A DNA stretch of 64,000 nt, from assembly GCF_000243235.1 (NCBI RefSeq), contig NZ_JH594606.1, forward strand, positions 1,745,779-1,809,778. The letters run 5' to 3'. Source of the DNA: Gillisia limnaea DSM 15749. Its GTDB lineage: Bacteria > Bacteroidota > Bacteroidia > Flavobacteriales > Flavobacteriaceae. Shown piece after piece: positions 53,541-62,420 of the stretch. Within the stretch, counting starts at the first letter, position 1. The number at the start of each line of letters is the position of its first letter. Under the pieces are notes generated by a model. It worked only from the letters and a program-made list of their open reading frames with translations, was not told the origin of the DNA and made no database searches. The position numbers and the translations under genes were made by a program.

Positions 53541-56300
53541 ATGATATCTTTTATTTCTGAAATTCTTCAAAAGCTCCACAACCAAGGTGAGACTCTTTCT
53601 GAGATCTCTTTTATTTTACCCAGTAAGCGAGCTGGTTCCTTTTTAAGGAAGGAACTTTCTACTAGCATAAATCAGCCTGTTTTTTCTCCCACCATTTTAA
53701 GTATCGAAGAATTTTCAGAAAATATCTCAGGACTCAAAACAATAGATGCTACAACATCCTTATTCGAGTTTTATTCAGTTTATTTGGAGTTAACACCTAA
53801 GGAACAAACAGAGGATTTTGAAAGCTTCAGCAATTGGGCACAAACCCTGCTTCACGATTTTAATGAAATAGACCGGTATCTAATTCCCCCGGACTCTATT
53901 TTCAATTACCTGTCTGAGATTCAAGATATCAATCATTGGTATTTACAACCGGAAAAATCAAACCTGGTAAAAAACTACCTCCAATTCTGGAAAAAATTAC
54001 CTCAATACTATAAAAGCCTCAAAAATAATCTGCTGGAAAAAAACCAGGGATATCAGGGGTTAGTTTACAGGCAGGCTTCAGAAAAAATTGAGGAATACGC
54101 TCAGGATAATTCACAAAAACATATATTCATTGGATTCAATGCATTAAATGCGGCAGAGCAACTCATCATTCAAAAAATGCTGGAATTTAATTCACAGATA
54201 TTCTGGGATATAGATGAGGTCCATTTTCAGGATTGGGATCATGATGTCTCATTGTTCATGAGGGAATATGAAAAAACATGGAAATATTATATCGAGCACG
54301 ATTTTGAGAAGCCTTCTGCACATTTTAATGCAGAAAAGGACATTGAAATAATTGGAATCCCAAAAAGTATAGGTCAGGCAAAATATGTGGGAGAGATCCT
54401 TGATAACCTAAGCCAGGAGCAACTCAACGCTACTGCATTGGTTCTAGGTGACGAGGGATTGTTGTTACCTATGTTAAATTCTCTTCCTCCTACTGTTGAA
54501 GCGCTCAATATTACGATGGGATACCCCCTGAAATATAGTCCTTTCGCTTCCCTTTTTGAAAAATTATTTGAGATCCTGAAACTTGAAAAAAACCAATTCT
54601 ATTATAAAGATGTAGTTTCGATTCTAAGCAATCCCATCATTCAAAAAGCCACGAAGAACAAGTCAGATGAAGTGATAGGTCGTATTAAAAAAAATAATCT
54701 TCTTTACCTCTCTAAAAAGCAGATTATGGATTTCTTTACGGCCGAAGGAAGATCAATGATTTCACATTGCTTTATTGAAGGGAAAATCGCTCCCCTGCAA
54801 ATCCTTCAGAACTTTAATGAACTTATCTTAAAAATTCGTGGACTGCTTCAGGAAGACACAGATGAGCTCAATCTTGAATTCCTGTATCATTACCATAAAG
54901 TTATGGAACAGCTAACAGAACTGGTTAAAAAGTATCCTCACCTTAAAACAACAGCTTCTCTGCAAAATTTTTACAAAGAATTAAGCAGCCTTCAAACGCT
55001 GGATTTTCAGGGGAAACCTTTTCAGGGGTTGCAACTTATGGGAATGCTGGAATCAAGGGTTTTAGATTTTGAAACCGTTATTCTCACCTCTGTGGATGAA
55101 GGAACGCTCCCCGCAGGGAAAAGCAATAATTCTTTTATTCCGTATGAACTTAAAAAGGCTTATAACCTGCCTACTTACAAAGAAAAAGATGCGGTTTACA
55201 CCTATCATTTTTATCATCTTTTACAAAGAGCTAAAAAAGTGTATCTTTTACACAACTCCGATACCGATAGCCAGATGGGTGGTGAAAAAAGCCGTTTTTT
55301 GATCCAGCTGGAGATCGAAAAACATGCATTCCACAACATCAAAAATTCTGTCGTTGTTCCAGATGTTCCTATAATAGACAATCGACTGCAAAGCGTGCAA
55401 AAAACTCCGGAGATCCTTGAAAAGCTAAAGACCCTTGCCGAAAAAGGCTTCTCCCCTTCATCACTCACAACCTACATCAGGAATCCTCTGGACTTTTATA
55501 TTCAATATGTGCTGGGCATACGGGATAAGGAAGAAGTGGAGGAAACAGTGGCACATAATACATTGGGAACTGTGGTCCATGAAACTCTAGAGGCATTTTA
55601 CAAGCCGCTTGAAGGTAAGCATCTAAGCATAGAGCTCTTGGAGGAATTTATCCGGAAAACCCCGGAGGAAGTGATTAAAAAATTTAAAGCAAACTACAGT
55701 GAAGTTCCTCTTTCCACCGGGAAAAATTTACTGATATTTGAAGTGGTAAAACGCTACGTAACCAATTTTTTAAAAACCGAATTAGAGGAATTAAGATTCG
55801 GGAAGAAAATTGAAATACGGGAGATAGAAACAAATTTGAAAACGCCCTTGGTGATAAAAGAACTGGATTTTCCTGTAAATATTCGGGGAAATGTCGACAG
55901 AGTAGATGTTACAGATGGTATTTTAAGGATTATAGATTATAAAACCGGGAAAGTACTACAGAATCAGTTGGAAATAACTGACTGGGACCTGCTGACCTCA
56001 GATTATGATCACTATGCTAAACCCTTCCAGGTGTTGATGTACGCTACAATGTTGCTACAAGATAAAAATCCGGGATTAGCTGTGGAAGCCGGAGTAATAT
56101 CATTTAAGAATCTAAAAGCCGGATTCCTGAAGTTTGCTGAAAAAGACAAACCCGGTCGTGGAGCGATAAAAAAAACGGCTTTAGATGATGTCATTTTGGA
56201 AAAATTTAAAGAACAACTAGAAAAACTAATTCTGGAAATATGCGATCCGGAAATCGCATTTAATGAAAAAGAGATAAAAACAGCGTATGGAGCTTATTAA
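53541..56300 (+). CDS. AddB-like PD-(D/E)XK nuclease protein
   Basis: A 919-residue partner of the AddA-like helicase. The N terminus (ISFILPSKRAGSFLRKEL) is a helicase-like fold with a degenerate Walker A, so this half probably does not hydrolyse ATP. The C-terminal nuclease has FSPSSLTTYIRNPLDFYIQ, GTVVHETLEAFY and the catalytic RGNVDRVDV with IIDYKTGKVL. The protein has only two cysteines, so it lacks the four-cysteine iron-sulfur staple of Firmicutes AddB; the usual CP pair at the domain entry is NP here. It overlaps the downstream hydrolase gene by 14 nt. Confidence 0.88.
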   Translation: MISFISEILQKLHNQGETLSEISFILPSKRAGSFLRKELSTSINQPVFSPTILSIEEFSENISGLKTIDATTSLFEFYSVYLELTPKEQTEDFESFSNWAQTLLHDFNEIDRYLIPPDSIFNYLSEIQDINHWYLQPEKSNLVKNYLQFWKKLPQYYKSLKNNLLEKNQGYQGLVYRQASEKIEEYAQDNSQKHIFIGFNALNAAEQLIIQKMLEFNSQIFWDIDEVHFQDWDHDVSLFMREYEKTWKYYIEHDFEKPSAHFNAEKDIEIIGIPKSIGQAKYVGEILDNLSQEQLNATALVLGDEGLLLPMLNSLPPTVEALNITMGYPLKYSPFASLFEKLFEILKLEKNQFYYKDVVSILSNPIIQKATKNKSDEVIGRIKKNNLLYLSKKQIMDFFTAEGRSMISHCFIEGKIAPLQILQNFNELILKIRGLLQEDTDELNLEFLYHYHKVMEQLTELVKKYPHLKTTASLQNFYKELSSLQTLDFQGKPFQGLQLMGMLESRVLDFETVILTSVDEGTLPAGKSNNSFIPYELKKAYNLPTYKEKDAVYTYHFYHLLQRAKKVYLLHNSDTDSQMGGEKSRFLIQLEIEKHAFHNIKNSVVVPDVPIIDNRLQSVQKTPEILEKLKTLAEKGFSPSSLTTYIRNPLDFYIQYVLGIRDKEEVEETVAHNTLGTVVHETLEAFYKPLEGKHLSIELLEEFIRKTPEEVIKKFKANYSEVPLSTGKNLLIFEVVKRYVTNFLKTELEELRFGKKIEIREIETNLKTPLVIKELDFPVNIRGNVDRVDVTDGILRIIDYKTGKVLQNQLEITDWDLLTSDYDHYAKPFQVLMYATMLLQDKNPGLAVEAGVISFKNLKAGFLKFAEKDKPGRGAIKKTALDDVILEKFKEQLEKLILEICDPEIAFNEKEIKTAYGAY

Positions 56301-57162
56301 GAAAACAAATATCCAAATTGAAGGAAGGCACAATAAACCAATTTTAACAGATTTGTTTTTCTCCGATGATGAAAAGCTGAAACCCGTAGTTATATTTTGC
56401 CACGGATACAAAGGTTTTAAAGACTGGGGACCCTGGGATAAAATGGCGGAGTTCTTTGCGGAGAAAGGATTTCTTTTCGTTAAATTCAATTTTTCACACA
56501 ATGCCACTACCCCTGAAAATCCTACGGAATTTATGGATATTGAAGCATTTGGGGAGAACAATTACATCAAAGAGCTCGATGATCTTCAATCTGTAATTGA
56601 CTGGCTTCTCCTGCCCGATTTTGACCATGGAACGCTCCTGGATAGTTCCAGGATCAATTTGATAGGTCATTCCCGGGGCGGTGGAATTTCAATTATTAAA
56701 GCAGCCGAGGAAAACCGAATTGATAAACTGGTAACCTTCTCCTCTGTGAGCGATTTCGGTTCCCGTTTTCCCGAAGAAAAGGTTTTGGAACAATGGAAAG
56801 AAAAAGGCGTGAGTTACATAGTGAATACAAGGACAAAACAGCAATTGCCGCATCATTTTCAATTCTACACCAATTTTAAAGAGAATGAAGAAAGGTTAAC
56901 TATTTCCAGGGCCACAAAAAAACTTGATATCCCACATTTAATCGTTCACGGAAGCAATGACACCTCAGTTCCAATAAGCGATTCAGGAAAGTTATTTGAA
57001 TGGAGTCCTTTTCCGGATCTTCTTCTGGTAGAAGATGCCGATCATGTTTACAATACCTCCCATCCCTGGAACAATAGCGACTTGCCAAAAGCCTTTAAAC
57101 ATGTACTCGATAAAACCCGGGAGTTTTTTGACACCGAAACGGAGTACCTCATAAAAAATTAA
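56287..57162 (+). CDS. Alpha/beta hydrolase (dienelactone-hydrolase/prolyl-oligopeptidase-like)
   Basis: A 291-residue serine hydrolase. The oxyanion region is VVIFCHGYKGFKDWGPWDKM, the nucleophile elbow is LIGHSRGGGISIIKAA, the acid is in LIVHGSNDTSVPISDSG and the histidine in DADHVYNTSHPW. No signal peptide is present, so it acts in the cytoplasm. The substrate is unknown; acyl esters or peptides are possible. It begins within the last codons of the AddB-like gene. Confidence 0.9.
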   Translation: MELIKKTNIQIEGRHNKPILTDLFFSDDEKLKPVVIFCHGYKGFKDWGPWDKMAEFFAEKGFLFVKFNFSHNATTPENPTEFMDIEAFGENNYIKELDDLQSVIDWLLLPDFDHGTLLDSSRINLIGHSRGGGISIIKAAEENRIDKLVTFSSVSDFGSRFPEEKVLEQWKEKGVSYIVNTRTKQQLPHHFQFYTNFKENEERLTISRATKKLDIPHLIVHGSNDTSVPISDSGKLFEWSPFPDLLLVEDADHVYNTSHPWNNSDLPKAFKHVLDKTREFFDTETEYLIKN

Positions 57163-57246
57163 AGACCGAAAATAATACTATCTCGTGAACTTTAGAAGAA
57201 AGCAATAATGAAGTTAAATAAGATTTTACCACTTTAAATTTTTGTT

Positions 57247-57254
57247 TATCTTTG
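57247..57254 (+). promoter_or_regulatory. Candidate -7 box of the tRNA-Ala promoter
   Basis: TATCTTTG matches TAnnTTTG exactly and ends 11 bp before the first base of the tRNA, the distance expected for a transcript with a very short 5' leader. Confidence 0.5.
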
Positions 57255-57265
57255 GATCCGAATTT

Positions 57266-57339
57266 GGGGGATTAGCTCAGTTGGCTAGAGCGTTTGGCTG
57301 GCAGCCAAAAGGTCATCGGTTCGACTCCGATATTCTCCA
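57266..57339 (+). tRNA. tRNA-Ala, anticodon GGC
   Basis: The cloverleaf is complete: acceptor stem GGGGGAT (57266-57272) with ATTCTCC (57332-57338), D-arm AGCTCAGTTGGCTAGAGC, anticodon stem TTTGG/CCAAA with loop CTGGCAG, and T-arm ATCGGTTCGACTCCGAT. The anticodon is GGC. The G3-U70 pair, the identity mark of alanine tRNAs, is present. CCA is not encoded. Confidence 0.95.
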
Positions 57340-57340
57340 C

Positions 57341-57368
57341 AAAAACCACTCTTTTCAGGGTGGTTTTT
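57341..57368 (+). terminator. Terminator after tRNA-Ala
   Basis: AAAAACCACTC (57341-57351) pairs with GGGTGGTTTTT (57358-57368) with one G-T pair, loop TTTTCA, and ends in a T-run. It separates the tRNA from the protease gene. Confidence 0.8.
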
Positions 57369-57389
57369 CAGTTTGATAAAAAATCAATT

Positions 57390-58244
57390 ATGGAATTTAG
57401 ATTTTATGGATGGGCAAGAGTTCTACTCTTAATTATTCCGTATTTAATAATTGTAGGTTTATTTCAATTTGGAGGAATGATTTTAGCCGGTGTAAATTAC
57501 GATTACGATTCACAAATTGAAGAAACCTCCCTCCAGCGTTTAGTGGTACAATTCTCAAACTTATTCGGGAATTTCCTTGTACTGTGGATTTTCATGAAGT
57601 ACGTCGATAAAGAAAAGTTTATTGAACTAGGTTTTCATATAAGGTCAAAATTAAATCATTTTATCGTTGGTCTTATTTTGGGAGCATTGATAATGTGTGT
57701 GGGTTATCTTCTTCTAGTATCTATTGAAGAAATTACATTTCAATCCATTTCCTTTAATTTTATTGAAATACTTATCTCATTAGGGATTTTTACAATTGTG
57801 GCTTTTGTAGAGGAAACTTTATTTAGGGGGTATGTCCTTAGAAATTTTATGAGGTCCTTTAATAAATATTTAGCCCTGCTAGTTTCCTCTTTTCTTTTTG
57901 CAGCCCTGCATGGATTCAATCCTAATTTTGATATGTTAAGTTTTTTGAGTTTATTTTTAGCGGGGATGGCTTTGGGTATTTCTTATATTTATACCAAAAA
58001 TCTCTGGTTCCCTATAGGCCTGCATCTGAGTTGGAACTTTTTTCAGAGTATATTTGGGTTTAATGTAAGCGGGCAAAATTTTTATTCTTTGTTTCAAACA
58101 CAAATAACAAGTGAAACCTTGCTAAATGGAGGGGAGTTTGGATTCGAAAATTCAATTCTGGGAATTATTGCTGAAATTGCCATTGTATTAATGATTTTCT
58201 TATATTTTACGTTTTGGAAACCAGGTAAAACCATTCCGGTATAA
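57390..58244 (+). CDS. CPBP-family intramembrane metalloprotease (CAAX-protease-like)
   Basis: A 284-residue membrane protein with about eight hydrophobic segments. The ATG at 57390 is chosen; an open frame further upstream reaches into the tRNA and cannot be real. The three Abi/CPBP motifs are visible: EETLFRGYVLRNF (Glu-Glu and Arg), FLFAALHGFNPN (His) and FPIGLHLSWNFFQSIFG (His...Asn). Such proteases process lipidated or membrane proteins, and some bacterial ones give bacteriocin immunity. No bacteriocin gene is nearby, so the substrate is unknown. Confidence 0.9.
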   Translation: MEFRFYGWARVLLLIIPYLIIVGLFQFGGMILAGVNYDYDSQIEETSLQRLVVQFSNLFGNFLVLWIFMKYVDKEKFIELGFHIRSKLNHFIVGLILGALIMCVGYLLLVSIEEITFQSISFNFIEILISLGIFTIVAFVEETLFRGYVLRNFMRSFNKYLALLVSSFLFAALHGFNPNFDMLSFLSLFLAGMALGISYIYTKNLWFPIGLHLSWNFFQSIFGFNVSGQNFYSLFQTQITSETLLNGGEFGFENSILGIIAEIAIVLMIFLYFTFWKPGKTIPV

Positions 58245-58275
58245 ATATATTTCTGTTGAATTAGCGAAGCATCCT

Positions 58276-58782
58276 ATGAATAAAATAAGACTTTCTGAAG
58301 TAAAGGATCTTCGGGAAATAAAATCCCTCACAGAGGCCTGTGCTGTTGCCATGCAGGAAAAAGGAATTTTTCAGTGGAATGAGCATTATCCATCCTTAGA
58401 AAAATTGCAGGCAGATATTGAAAAAAGAGAACTATTTGTACTTGAAGATCAGGGTAAAATCTTGGGAATTATTGTGCTTACCGGGTTTATGGACAGAGAG
58501 TATATTCCAATAAATTGGTTGACCAAAAACAGCAACAACCTTTACATCCATAGATTTGCGGTTCATCCATTGGTTTGGAGTAAAGGTTTTGGCCAAAAAC
58601 TAATGGGTTTTGCTGAAAACTATGCCAGGCTAAATAATTTTGTATCTGTAAGACTTGATACCTTCAGTAAAAACAAAAGAAATCAACGATTTTATGAAAG
58701 CAGGGGATATCACAAATTGGGGGATATCTATTTTCCCAAACAAAGCGAAGATCCTTTTCACTGCTATGAATTAATTCTGTAG
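58276..58782 (+). CDS. GNAT-family N-acetyltransferase
   Basis: A 168-residue acetyl-CoA-dependent transferase. The N terminus KIRLSEVKDLREIKSLTEAC and the middle FVLEDQGKILGIIVL strand are standard, motif A is HRFAVHPLVWSKGFGQKLM (V-x-P-x3-x-G-x-G) and motif B is VRLDTFSKNKRNQRFYESRG with the closing YHKLGDIYF. The acceptor is unknown. It lies 31 bp after the protease gene and is followed by a terminator. Confidence 0.9.
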   Translation: MNKIRLSEVKDLREIKSLTEACAVAMQEKGIFQWNEHYPSLEKLQADIEKRELFVLEDQGKILGIIVLTGFMDREYIPINWLTKNSNNLYIHRFAVHPLVWSKGFGQKLMGFAENYARLNNFVSVRLDTFSKNKRNQRFYESRGYHKLGDIYFPKQSEDPFHCYELIL

Positions 58783-58829
58783 AATATCTTTAATTAATGT
58801 GCAGATAGATCAGGTAGAATAAAATAAAA

Positions 58830-58863
58830 AAAGCCACCATCCTTAAAAGAGAACGATGGCTTT
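58830..58863. terminator. Bidirectional terminator between the GNAT and M14 genes
   Basis: AAAGCC and ATC on the left (58830-58841) pair with GATGGCTTT (58855-58863) with a 3-nt bulge, and A- and T-runs flank both sides. It closes the convergent transcripts. Confidence 0.65.
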
Positions 58864-58884
58864 ATATTCAGCATTAATTCGCTT

Positions 58885-60633
58885 TTATTTCTTCCATTCC
58901 GCAATTCCGCCTTTGGCAGAATCTACGCTGATTTTATAATTTCCTCCTCCTGAAACGATCCAGCGAACTTTTACCGAATTCATTCCAGGAATATTTTCTA
59001 CCAACATTTTCTCCGGATTCACTTTTTGTTCTTCAACCTTATTGAAGTCGGCATCTTTCACAATCATTCCGGTTACAACATTAGCACCGGAAATTGTAAC
59101 ATAATCCGGCCGTTCTATCTTATATTTAAGATCCTGACTACTGTGGGTGGGCATCAAACGTTCGTTATAAATTGTCGCGGTTATTTGCTTCAGGCCACCA
59201 CCCAGGTTTTCCTCTTTAACATCCGTAATACTAATCTTTGGAGTATGATATGCGTGATATATGGTAAATGCCATATTTCTATGTGCATCCTGCTCCAGCA
59301 AAAATCCCGGATGTGCACGGCCAAAATTCTTTTTAAATCCGCCAACTTCAATTTTTCCGTATTGTGGATGATCAAATTCTGCCCAATCTACAAAGGCATC
59401 CCCAAAGGTTAAATACCTGTCTACCTTCATTTCCTCCTCTTGATTTCCACGACCTTCGTTTTGATGGAAATAAAGGTAAGAAACCATCAATTCATTGGTG
59501 TAAGTATAAACACCACGGCTTCCGTAAAACCAGTCCAATTCTCCTCCAAAAACAGAATAAAGATCTTTGTAAACCACCAAATATTTATAGCCAGGGATCA
59601 TTTCCTCCCCTTTTTTTGCAATAGCATCATAGATTTCTATGTCTTCCTGGTTATAGGTATCCTTATCTTCCTCGGCTCCAGGTCCTCTTAAGATCATTCC
59701 TCCATAATTATGATAACTCTGCGCGCCTGCTATATTGGGGTGTTTCATCACAAATTCCATTACCGCACGGTTTTCCGGCAAACTAAAAGGATATTTATAG
59801 GCTCCCCGCTGTACATAATCCGGCTGCCATTTCCATCCCCAGTCGCGGTTTGGATCATAATAGCCAATTCCGTCTTCATTTACTTCCCCGTCCCCATCGG
59901 TATCTACCCCTTCATAACCTAACATTTCATATTCACCCTTTTCTTCAGCAGCAACCCTAATGAGTTTTCTATCATCCAGTTGATCTTTAATATACCTACC
60001 CGTAGGTGACTTCCGAATCATCATCGTGATGTGATTATCTTCGTTTAAATCATTAAACCCATCTTCCCCGGCTTCTCCGTCGCCATCATTATCAAGGACG
60101 ATCATTCCGGATCTTGGAGAATGCGGAGTGTTGGGGTTATTCATATATTCATTCCGCGCATCCGGATTAATGGTAGGGTTGATGTAAAAAGTCTTATCCT
60201 GAAGCAGTTCTTTGATGAAATCAAGATCATCAAACATTTCGGTAAGATACCAGGCGGTATAAAGTGAAAATTCAGCTCCTTGTATTTCGTTGGAATGTAT
60301 ATTTCCATCAATATACATTGCCGGTTTTTTTGAAGGATCCCCTGTCTTGAAATCAGAGATCGTCAATAAATAGATATCTTTCCCTTGAAAAGATTTGCCA
60401 ATACTTTCTAGTTTAGCAAGGTCGGGATGTGCCTTTGCAATTCTTTGCATAATATCCACTATCCCTTCATAGGTATAATACCTGTTCCAGCTTACCTGTA
60501 CTTCCGGCTCATGTGGAGTACCAATAGCCCGAAAAAATTTCTCCTGTGCCACTCCCGTAGGAATACTCAGCAACAGACTGAAAAACCCTAAAATCGCAGT
60601 ATTTCTTATATTTTTTAAATTCATTTTTGCCAA
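58885..60633 (-). CDS. Secreted M14-family zinc carboxypeptidase
   Basis: A 582-residue protein with a signal peptide (AILGFFSLLLSIPTGVAQ). The zinc motif HxxE is intact in DGNIHSNEIQGAEF, the substrate Arg/Asn region is NPTINPDARNEY, the second zinc histidine is in AQSYHNYGGMIL and the catalytic glutamate is probably in YTYTNELMVSYLY. Two EF-hand-like calcium loops interrupt the domain (DNDGDGEAGEDGFND, DTDGDGEVNEDGIG). A C-terminal beta-sandwich ends at GNYKISVDSAKGGIAEW. It removes C-terminal residues from peptides in the periplasm or outside. It lies 3 bp after its paralogue. Confidence 0.92.
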   Translation of the reverse strand: MAKMNLKNIRNTAILGFFSLLLSIPTGVAQEKFFRAIGTPHEPEVQVSWNRYYTYEGIVDIMQRIAKAHPDLAKLESIGKSFQGKDIYLLTISDFKTGDPSKKPAMYIDGNIHSNEIQGAEFSLYTAWYLTEMFDDLDFIKELLQDKTFYINPTINPDARNEYMNNPNTPHSPRSGMIVLDNDGDGEAGEDGFNDLNEDNHITMMIRKSPTGRYIKDQLDDRKLIRVAAEEKGEYEMLGYEGVDTDGDGEVNEDGIGYYDPNRDWGWKWQPDYVQRGAYKYPFSLPENRAVMEFVMKHPNIAGAQSYHNYGGMILRGPGAEEDKDTYNQEDIEIYDAIAKKGEEMIPGYKYLVVYKDLYSVFGGELDWFYGSRGVYTYTNELMVSYLYFHQNEGRGNQEEEMKVDRYLTFGDAFVDWAEFDHPQYGKIEVGGFKKNFGRAHPGFLLEQDAHRNMAFTIYHAYHTPKISITDVKEENLGGGLKQITATIYNERLMPTHSSQDLKYKIERPDYVTISGANVVTGMIVKDADFNKVEEQKVNPEKMLVENIPGMNSVKVRWIVSGGGNYKISVDSAKGGIAEWKK

Positions 60634-60636
60634 AAG

Positions 60637-62277
60637 TTAAAGTTTTACATTAATAGTTGCGTACCCCGTATGCGGCGCTCCTACTTTTATATTTGCTGTT
60701 CCTCCACCTTTTACGATCCAGGAAAGGGTCTCTTTTTCATAAGCTCCAAGTTTATCCAATAGCTTGATAGTATTCCCTGCAAGTAGGTCCTTTTTATCTT
60801 TATTTACGGTAACCTGTAATTTTTGAAGCCACCTGGAACGTTCTCCAAGTTCTGAATGTGTTGGAAGCGGGGAATTGTTAAATATATCTACGGTGATCCT
60901 GGTTAAACCTCCACTAAGTTTTTCAGTTTTTAAATTATGAAATTCCAGTTTAGGCTGAATTTCAGCGAGTTTCACTATAAAATTCGTATGATTTTCAGCA
61001 ATGCTATCCACCATTCGGTATGGAGGATTTACCATTACAAAGGGTTTAATTCCACCAACCTCAACTTTTTGATTTGGGAAATCGGGGTGATTAAATTCTT
61101 GCCAGGCGATAAATACATTTTTTAGATCTTCCTTTTGTGCCCAGGCCAAAAAGTTGGTTTCTGGGGTAACTTTTACTTCTTTAATCTCTTTATTTTCTTC
61201 GATCATTGTGGAATCTTTGGTTTCTGCTTTAACCTCCGGCACCCACCATCCCGGAGTACTAAAACTCAATCTTCCAAAGTGAAAATAGGCCCATTGAAAA
61301 TAATCTCCGTCTGTACCCTGATTTTCCTGATTGTAGGCTTTGTGTGGGATGGTTTCATTATAAATTTCTGAAACCATTTTATTGAGCTCCACATCCTTTT
61401 CCAACATAGAACTCACAACCCTTTTTTCTGCATCACTTTTATTGAATTTTAAAGGAGCTGAAAGATTATTGGCAGGACTGAAAGTTACAAATGCAAAAAT
61501 ATTCCATCGCTCGAACAGGTGATCCAGCAAAGCCCTGCTTTCTTTTTGCGAAACCGGGTAATCTCCGGCATAAGGCTCAAATGCCGGGAATTTGTAAGTC
61601 AGGCTCTTATTAAACGCGATCCCCTCTTCCGGATCCTCATTATATTTTTCATCTTTATCATTATCTATGCCTTCAGAAAACAGCCTGTATCGGGTAGTAC
61701 TTTTACCATCATTTTCTGCTTTCACTAAAACCCGGGGATCCTTTTCGTGAGGAACATAGTCCCCTAGAGCACTTTCTACCCGAAACTTTGTTATAAATCC
61801 ATCCTTATTTAAATCCTCATATCCATCTTCGCTCAATCTGCCATCCCTGTCGTGATCGATTTTTACCGAATTCCCTCTGCGTTCATATTTGATGTTGCTA
61901 AAATATTGCGAATAAGCATCCGGAGACATATTTGGAAAAACATAAAAGGTGGTAGTGTTCAGCAATTCAGAATGATCTTTCAACAATCGGTTTGCAACCT
62001 GTAACGCCAATTCGACACTTAGAACGTGATAGCCTTCCACGCCACCTGTAATAGCGATGGCCGACTTATTTTCAAGATCACCTTTTCCTATTTGAAGGGC
62101 CCAAATATCCTGTCCGCCTTCTGTTTTAGTAAGTGAAATTAATTTTGCATTTCCCGAAGAGGCCATTTGCTGCAATCGTTGTGCTACCTCCTGGTTTGTT
62201 GGGTAATCCTGCTGTGCGGTCGCTGAAAACATTCCGAAAAAAGCTACGGCAAACAGGCATATTAGATTTTGATTCAT
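60637..62277 (-). CDS. M14-like protein without a recognisable zinc site (probable pseudopeptidase)
   Basis: A 546-residue paralogue of the next gene with a signal peptide (ICLFAVAFFGMFSATAQ). The fold markers are shared: FYVFPNMSPDAYSQYF, the calcium-like DHDRDGRLSEDGYED and the C-terminal beta-sandwich (SWIVKGGGTANIKVGAPHTG). The position of the zinc HxxE reads ITGGVEGYHVLSVEL, so the His and Glu are exchanged, and the second histidine region reads FVTFSPANNLSAPL with no His. It is therefore probably inactive as a carboxypeptidase, or binds metal differently. Co-translation with the intact enzyme suggests a binding or regulatory partner. Confidence 0.8.
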   Translation of the reverse strand: MNQNLICLFAVAFFGMFSATAQQDYPTNQEVAQRLQQMASSGNAKLISLTKTEGGQDIWALQIGKGDLENKSAIAITGGVEGYHVLSVELALQVANRLLKDHSELLNTTTFYVFPNMSPDAYSQYFSNIKYERRGNSVKIDHDRDGRLSEDGYEDLNKDGFITKFRVESALGDYVPHEKDPRVLVKAENDGKSTTRYRLFSEGIDNDKDEKYNEDPEEGIAFNKSLTYKFPAFEPYAGDYPVSQKESRALLDHLFERWNIFAFVTFSPANNLSAPLKFNKSDAEKRVVSSMLEKDVELNKMVSEIYNETIPHKAYNQENQGTDGDYFQWAYFHFGRLSFSTPGWWVPEVKAETKDSTMIEENKEIKEVKVTPETNFLAWAQKEDLKNVFIAWQEFNHPDFPNQKVEVGGIKPFVMVNPPYRMVDSIAENHTNFIVKLAEIQPKLEFHNLKTEKLSGGLTRITVDIFNNSPLPTHSELGERSRWLQKLQVTVNKDKKDLLAGNTIKLLDKLGAYEKETLSWIVKGGGTANIKVGAPHTGYATINVKL

Positions 62278-62420
62278 AGGGGTTGAATATAAGTATTGAT
62301 ACTAATCCTCCAAAAATAAGATTATAATTAAGCATTTCTAATTAATCTCGCTGGATTTCTCCCGAAAGCATCGCTCTGAAAGCAATTACTTATTTTATAT
62401 TTACCGTTCAAATTTAAAGA

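Noticed and set aside
57294-57389. N-terminal extension of the CPBP protease frame
   Set aside because: It would overlap the tRNA-Ala gene and its terminator; the ATG at 57390 starts right before the first membrane helix.
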